From: Lobosporangium transversale
Lineage: Eukaryota; Mortierellomycota; Mortierellomycetes; Mortierellales; Mortierellaceae
DNA: 64,000 nucleotides
Reading direction: 5' to 3'
Assembly (NCBI RefSeq): GCF_002105155.1
Contig: NW_019028993.1
Span: forward strand, 496,001 to 560,000
The notes under the pieces: model-generated
Database searches by the model: none
What the model was told of the DNA's origin: nothing
What the model saw: only the letters and a program-made list of their open reading frames with translations
Shown here: positions 62,107 through 64,000 of the stretch, piece after piece
Layout: every line of letters starts with the position of its first letter
Numbering within the stretch: position 1 is the stretch's first letter
Translations under genes and position numbers: made by a program

Positions 62107-62972
62107 CTTACGACATGCTCATGCTCACGGACACGCCTCTTTTCTTTTACAAGCCGCACTCCAATAACGTTGATCCGAACACCATGGATCATGGTGCTAA
62201 ATGCAGAAGGGGAGGGAGATCGTGATTGAGACTGAGATTGGGATCGTAAAGAGTCCAATGATCCATCCTGAAGATCACGTTGATGTTTATTGTCCCGGTT
62301 ACTATTACAGGAATCGAAAGCAAAATCTGAGATGTTTTGCTGCTGCTGTTGTTGTTCCTCTTGCTTTTTTCGCTTGGCGGTCTCCATCCGCTCTTGGCGT
62401 TCTAGTATGTCCTTTTTCTCCTTGGCACGTTGTTCGATCGTCTTGATGGCCATGCTGTACATGAGTACTAAGGTGCGTTCACCTTTGTTCTTGAGTCGTT
62501 TCCGACGAATCATCTCCTCACGTTCAACTCCATTACCGGCTTCGATCTTGGCCCACTCTTCCATAAAGCGTTGTATTTTTGGCCAAAGAGTAGTACCTTT
62601 ACTGCTACTACTGCTGCTAAGGAAAGGAAATGGCACGACTATGGACTCAAAGAGGTAACGAAGGAATGGGGTTGTAGAGGTAGCATAATGTTCATCTTTG
62701 AGATCAAAGGGACCTCCAAGGTCTGGTAATGTTTCATATGGTTTCTTTTGAAGACGATTGATTTCGTTATTGATAAGTACGCCAAGGAGATATTTTTTAA
62801 GGTAGTGCTCCTGAAGACTTGACAGGAGTGCCTGATTCTGTGATGATGTGTCTGAATAGGTAAGAGGGAAGCAAGACGTAGAATGAGGTACATGTTAGGA
62901 TACATGTTATGCTAGTGAGGTGTTGTGTCTCCGTCTGCAAGAGGGATAGAGAACTTTGCATTTACCGCTCAT
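59132..62972 (-). CDS. PXB/PX/DUF3818 lipid-binding protein (yeast YPR097W type)
   Basis: Predicted phosphoinositide-binding, membrane-associated protein. Six minus-strand exons (62972-62966, 62851-62112, 61737-61651, 61515-60708, 60523-59957, 59868-59132) give 981 aa, near the ~1070 aa of YPR097W. The N-terminal ~80 residues (LLSSLQEHYLKKYLLGVLIN) are a PXB domain. A charged coiled segment with a Q-run follows. The PX core (EFIISTTF...VVARRYGRFRRLYRTL, then ELPVPPAKY) begins near residue 250, and DUF3818-type helical sequence fills the rest. The basic RRYGRF block is where PX domains bind PI3P. The first coding exon is only 7 nt (ATG AGC G). Intron 2 starts GTAAG followed by T11-A28, and intron 4 contains T38-A11 near its acceptor. 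Disordered Ser-rich segments near residues 485-510 and the C-terminus may be regulatory. Confidence 0.9.
60542..60590 (-). repeat. T38-A11 homopolymer switch before a splice acceptor
   Basis: In the sense of the PX-domain gene this reads 38 T then 11 A, ending about 20 nt before the TAG acceptor at 60524. It could fold into an 11-bp helix close to the 3' splice site. It is preceded by TTTTC repeats. Confidence 0.85.
62068..62106 (-). repeat. T11-A28 homopolymer switch directly after a splice donor
   Basis: In the sense of the PX-domain gene, intron 2 begins GTAAG (62111-62107), then 11 T and 28 A. The geometry mirrors that of zinc-finger copy B intron 2. Confidence 0.85.
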
Positions 62973-63093
62973 ATTCTCTGATTTTTGTTTTTGAATGGCT
63001 AATTGTAATTATCGTATATGGGAAAACAAATTAAAATAAAAATAAAAAGAAGTTATATGAGAGTGAATAAAAGAAAAAGAAAAGAAAAAGAAA

Positions 63094-63127
<34 letters not shown>

Positions 63128-64000
63128 TGGAATGAAGAAATGAATGTGAAGAATTGTGAAGAATTGTGAAGAAATAACTTAAACAAGGATTCATCGTTTA
63201 ACAACGATCCTTTATTTAGATGTCCATTTAATTGTTCGGACTTTTGGGTTTTCTTTATTTGGTGATCAGATTGTGATTTCATTTTTGGTTGAATGATTTC
63301 ATCAAGCCCATCCCAGGCTTTACTGCCAAATTCCATTCGATATCCGCTTACTATCCTCCTACACGCGCACATTTCACATGTGTGACTATTATAGATCTGA
63401 GGATTACGATGATGCTGCCTTGGAAAAAGTATAAAATAAAAACGCAATTGTCTGTCCATTTATTTTTCCTTTCTTTTTTCCAGTCTATGGTGAAACATTC
63501 CTTATTTCGAAAGAACCATCAGTTACATCACCACACGCTGTGCTAAGCTGTCTATGAAACAACCCAAAATGGACGAGTCGCGTCGAGGTGGACATTTCAA
63601 TCCTAAATAATTTACCCATGTGGGATAATGACAGATATGGTTTTTTTTGTTTTTTTTCCCCCCTTGAATGAAATCCTTGCATATAAACACCTGCCCTGGT
63701 CTCAAAAACCAGCAAATGCTTCTTCAGCCCTTGATCCAAGAGTGGATTGGCTTAGGACTAAGAAGAGAGTCTCTTTTCAAATGCGTAGTACGTCTGTAAG
63801 AAACGCCTGGGACTGGCCTCTCTCTCCATTTCTTTTAGAGAAAGTTGGCTGTTAAGACCTATGAGAAAAGGGGAAGACTTTTGTATCCCTCAAAAACTTA
63901 TTCGCATCGACCATCAAAACTAAAAAGATGGACCATACTCAGCATCTATTTGCCAGCATTACCTTTACCCATGTCCGATTACACTCCCTCAAACCACAAG
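62973..64000. other. Right-end region, promoter of PX-domain gene, no further gene supported
   Basis: The first part is the upstream DNA of the PX-domain gene, with a GA microsatellite at 63095-63118 (pyrimidine-rich in gene sense) and a GAAGAATTGT repeat at 63149-63172. Open frames at 63485-63739 (minus) and 63628-63855 (plus) overlap and neither shows a recognisable motif; an exon of a gene continuing past 64000 cannot be excluded. Confidence 0.45.

Noticed and set aside
62639-62905. 88-aa minus-strand frame starting upstream of exon 2 of the PX-domain gene
   Set aside because: It is in a different phase from the PXB coding frame, which splices from 62966 to 62851.

Overview
This window reads as a filamentous, early-diverging fungus. 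The genes carry many short spliceosomal introns (GTAAGT/GTATGT donors, TAG/CAG acceptors), proteins are rich in Ser/Thr/Gln/Asn low-complexity sequence, and promoters are pyrimidine-rich. Some gene types are more animal-like than yeast-like: PHYHD1-like, ALKBH7-like, HSPA12-like and MDC1-like proteins. Mucoromycota, and Mortierellomycetes in particular, fits best, but this is inference; nothing in the window fixes the species. Twelve multi-exon or single-exon genes are well supported and one small ORF is moderately supported, about one gene per 5 kb. No rRNA, tRNA, CRISPR or intact transposon was recognised. Homopolymeric A/T tracts of 20-38 nt recur throughout introns and intergenic DNA.

Layout. 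1-5.2 kb: an Msn2/4-type C2H2 zinc-finger factor with two separated finger pairs (+). 6.6-7.1 kb: a small coiled-coil protein (+). 7.9-11.5 kb (-) and 16.8-22.1 kb (+): two diverging paralogues of a seven-helix, GPCR-like membrane protein with very long disordered tails, flanking a PHYHD1-type Fe(II)/2-oxoglutarate dioxygenase gene (12.8-14.5 kb, +). 22-27.8 kb: no gene found. 27.8-30.2 kb: a TKL-like pseudokinase fused to ankyrin-like repeats (+). 30.2-35.3 kb: no gene found. 35.3-38.9 kb: a second Msn2/4-type factor, paralogous to the first.

39.2-48.3 kb is a proteostasis-flavoured stretch: a DNAJB6-like J-protein (-) sharing a 481-bp divergent promoter with a Dbp3-type DEAD-box helicase (+), an HSPA12-like Hsp70 ATPase with a Gln/Tyr-rich prion-like N-terminus (+), and a divergent cyclophilin (-). 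49.4-50.6 kb: ALKBH7-like mitochondrial dioxygenase (+). 51.4-55.7 kb: an eight-exon FHA/TQ-cluster/tandem-BRCT protein with MDC1 architecture (-). 55.7-58.5 kb: no intact gene, with transposon-end-like motifs and coding relics. 58.6-59.0 kb: a small secreted Gly/Ser/Asn-rich protein (+). 59.1-63.0 kb: a PXB/PX/DUF3818 lipid-binding protein of the yeast YPR097W type (-).

Taken together the window carries stress-response regulators (two predicted STRE binders with PKA-type sites), chaperone-type genes, two non-haem iron dioxygenases, a DNA-damage mediator and signalling or membrane proteins. CCCCT/AGGGG elements near several of these genes make regulation by the window's own Msn2-like factors a testable idea. 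Exon models below were joined by eye from splice sites and reading-frame continuity. For every multi-exon gene except the J-protein 3' end, the joined exons give an open frame whose total length is divisible by three.
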